NCBI RefSeq assembly: GCF_003367195.1
Contig: NZ_QRGO01000001.1
Coordinates: forward strand, 2,528,501-2,592,500
Source of the DNA: Undibacter mobilis
GTDB taxonomy: Bacteria > Pseudomonadota > Alphaproteobacteria > Rhizobiales > Xanthobacteraceae
Reading direction: 5' to 3'
Length of the DNA: 64,000 nt
Shown: positions 62,625 through 64,000 of the stretch, in pieces
Layout of the letters: every line of letters begins with the position of its first letter
Position numbering within the stretch: the first letter of the stretch is position 1
Program-made: the position numbers and the translations under genes
The notes under the pieces: model-generated
What the model was told of the DNA's origin: nothing
Database searches by the model: none
Seen by the model: the letters and a program-made list of their open reading frames with translations, nothing else

Positions 62625-63869
62625 ATGGCACGTACTGACGTTATCGTTCTCGGCGGCGGGATTGTCGGCACCTCGATCGCGCTGCAGCTCGTCAAGCGCG
62701 GTATGAGTGTGGCGCTCATCGAGCGAGGCAGGCCGGGCGAAGAGACCTCCTATGGCAATGCCGGGGTGATCGAAGGCTCGACCATCATGCCGCCGGCCTT
62801 TCCGAGCGATTTCGGTGCGCTGTTGCGGGTGGCTCTCAAGCAGGCGAGCGACGCCAATTATCACATGAGTTTTCTGCCTTGGGTGGCGCCATGGCTGCTC
62901 AAGTTTCGCGCTTATTCTCAGCCGCAGGCCATTGAAAAGACGGCGCGGATCAACCGGCCCTTTTTTGCGCAGGCCATCCCGGAGCATGAGGAGCTGATGC
63001 TCCAGTCCGGCGCAACGCAGTTGCTCCGGTGCAATGGCTGGATCAAGCTCTACCGCAACGATGCGGCTATCACCGGGATGAAGCGGGAATTCGAGTTGGC
63101 CCGCGAATTTAATGTCCCGGTCGAGGTTCTCGATCCGGATGGCGTGCGCAAGCTCGAGCCGTCGATCAATCCGACCTTCAAGCACGCAGTCTATTGGCCG
63201 GCGGCGGTCAGCCTCAGCGATCCGCTGGCCTTGACCCAGGCTTATGCGGCGCGGTTTGCCGCGCTGGGCGGCTTCACCTTTAAAGGCGACGCCCTCCGCC
63301 TGCATCGCTCGGGCAGCAACTGGCGGGTCGAGACCGACGAGGGCCCGATCGATGCGCCCGAAGTGATTGTCGCACTGGGGCCGTGGGCACCGGACCTCCT
63401 GAAGAACTTCGGCATCCGGCTGCCGATGGGCTTCAAGCGCGGTTATCACCGTCACTTCAAGACGGAAGAAAGCGCGCCGCTGTCGCGACCGGTTGTCGAC
63501 GTTCACTACGGTTACCTGATTACGCCGATGCGGCAGGGCATTCGCCTCACGACCGGCGCCGAATTTGCGCCGCGCGATGCCGCGGCGACGCCGGCGCAGA
63601 TCGATCGTCTGATGCCGAAGCTGAAAGAACTCTACCGGATCGGTTCGCCGGCGGAGGACCGCACGTGGCTCGGGGCACGACCGTGCTTCCCGGACTCACG
63701 GCCGGTCATCGGTCGCGCACCGGGGCAAAAGGGCATGTGGTTGGCCGTCGGCCATGCGCATTGGGGGCTGACGCTCGGTCCTGTTACCGGGCGCCTGCTC
63801 GGCGAGATGATGAGCGGCGAAACACCGTTTGTCGATCCGAAGGGCTTTGCCGCGGAACGGTTTCTCTAG
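62625..63869 (+). CDS. FAD-dependent D-amino-acid dehydrogenase-like oxidoreductase
   Basis: A 414-residue DadA-type flavoprotein. FAD-binding GGGIVGTSIALQLVKRGMSV lies at the N-terminus, IEGSTIMPPAFPSDFGALLR follows, and the C-terminal LAVGHAHWGLTLGPVTGRLLGEMM is the DAO-fold FAD site. It would oxidise a D-amino acid or N-methyl amino acid; substrate unknown. It is divergent from the BASS gene. Confidence 0.88.
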   Translation: MARTDVIVLGGGIVGTSIALQLVKRGMSVALIERGRPGEETSYGNAGVIEGSTIMPPAFPSDFGALLRVALKQASDANYHMSFLPWVAPWLLKFRAYSQPQAIEKTARINRPFFAQAIPEHEELMLQSGATQLLRCNGWIKLYRNDAAITGMKREFELAREFNVPVEVLDPDGVRKLEPSINPTFKHAVYWPAAVSLSDPLALTQAYAARFAALGGFTFKGDALRLHRSGSNWRVETDEGPIDAPEVIVALGPWAPDLLKNFGIRLPMGFKRGYHRHFKTEESAPLSRPVVDVHYGYLITPMRQGIRLTTGAEFAPRDAAATPAQIDRLMPKLKELYRIGSPAEDRTWLGARPCFPDSRPVIGRAPGQKGMWLAVGHAHWGLTLGPVTGRLLGEMMSGETPFVDPKGFAAERFL

Positions 63870-64000
63870 GTTCCACTGCGTCTGAACGATGTGGCCGACG
63901 TGATCTCGCGGCACGTGTAGTTGTCGCGGATGTGTTCGTTGAAATACGTTCCCTTCGACGGGGCGGTGCTGAAAGAATCCGCGACCGAGGGCGGCACCAG
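63866..64000 (-). CDS. C-terminal fragment of an unknown protein (window edge)
   Basis: The minus strand is open for 44 residues from the window end to the stop at 63866, containing KGTYFNEHIRDNYTCREI. The sequence looks protein-like but I do not recognise it. Its stop overlaps the DadA-like gene stop (TCTAG), the same arrangement as at 28755-28758. The rest of the gene lies outside. Confidence 0.35.
   Translation of the reverse strand: MVPPSVADSFSTAPSKGTYFNEHIRDNYTCREITSATSFRRSGT

Noticed and set aside
61446..63506. 686-residue minus-strand frame over the DadA-like and BASS genes
   Set aside because: It overlaps two clear genes; its sequence is antisense translation.

Overview
The window is a chromosomal segment of a GC-rich alphaproteobacterium. 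The family-level content (two-component kinase CckA beside flagellar fliR-flhB, ATP-synthase zeta/DUF1476 protein, purC-purS-purQ-purL, GAAC-N7-GAAC SOS box at recA, class I fumarase, monothiol CGFS glutaredoxin next to BolA) fits Hyphomicrobiales, closest in style to Bradyrhizobiaceae/Xanthobacteraceae. This assignment is inference from gene content; no rRNA, tRNA or CRISPR array was seen.

Layout. 1-4.3 kb: 3' end of fliR, flhB, then cckA. 4.3-12.3 kb: small secreted proteins, a Tim44-like membrane protein, cspA with a long leader, a lectin-like secreted protein, a GGDEF cyclase, a glutathione transferase, a minus-strand cluster of two SET-domain methyltransferases plus a cupin, a frameshifted DUF305 gene, an orphan Flp pilin and a small zinc ribbon. 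12.3-15.25 kb: a hairpin-rich block followed by an AT-rich two-gene ATPase/HNH nuclease module that looks like a Septu-type (PtuA/PtuB-like) phage-defence system. 15.3-19.8 kb: class I fumarase, a PYP-like PAS protein, a ribbon-helix-helix protein, a thioesterase and several very small genes.

19.8-22.3 kb: a second AT-rich accessory island, with a NYN nuclease behind a strong promoter and a nested hairpin leader, a P63C-domain fragment and a protein with a HEPN-like RNxxxEH motif. 22.3-31.2 kb: recA (SOS controlled), htpX, alaS, LysE-type exporter, a small ATPase and a Kef-type antiporter. 31.2-40.2 kb: two different NADP isocitrate dehydrogenases (dimeric and monomeric) flanking a Tat-exported intradiol-like protein and a ferric-reductase-like membrane protein; TrmJ fused to a decayed DUF559 domain; a TetR regulator and EamA exporter sharing operator-like sites; HpaI-type aldolase; DUF1476.

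40.5-50.6 kb: purine genes purC, purS, purQ, purL, followed by an Rrf2/flavin disulfide reductase/methyltransferase operon, a chemoreceptor, a cysteine-repeat protein, BolA and GrxD. 51-55 kb: accessory stretch with an SMR exporter, a Tat-exported amidase, a decayed outer-membrane-type pseudogene and an MBL hydrolase with a perfect 18-bp palindrome upstream. 55-64 kb: rpsD, TerC-like protein, murI, an SH3 protein, purB, rpe, an EF-hand protein, a BASS-type transporter and a DadA-like oxidoreductase.

The most interesting items are the ATPase/HNH module, the structured leader in front of the NYN nuclease, the PYP-like protein that keeps the Tyr/Glu/Cys chromophore-pocket pattern, the operator pairs, and several decayed or frameshifted genes.
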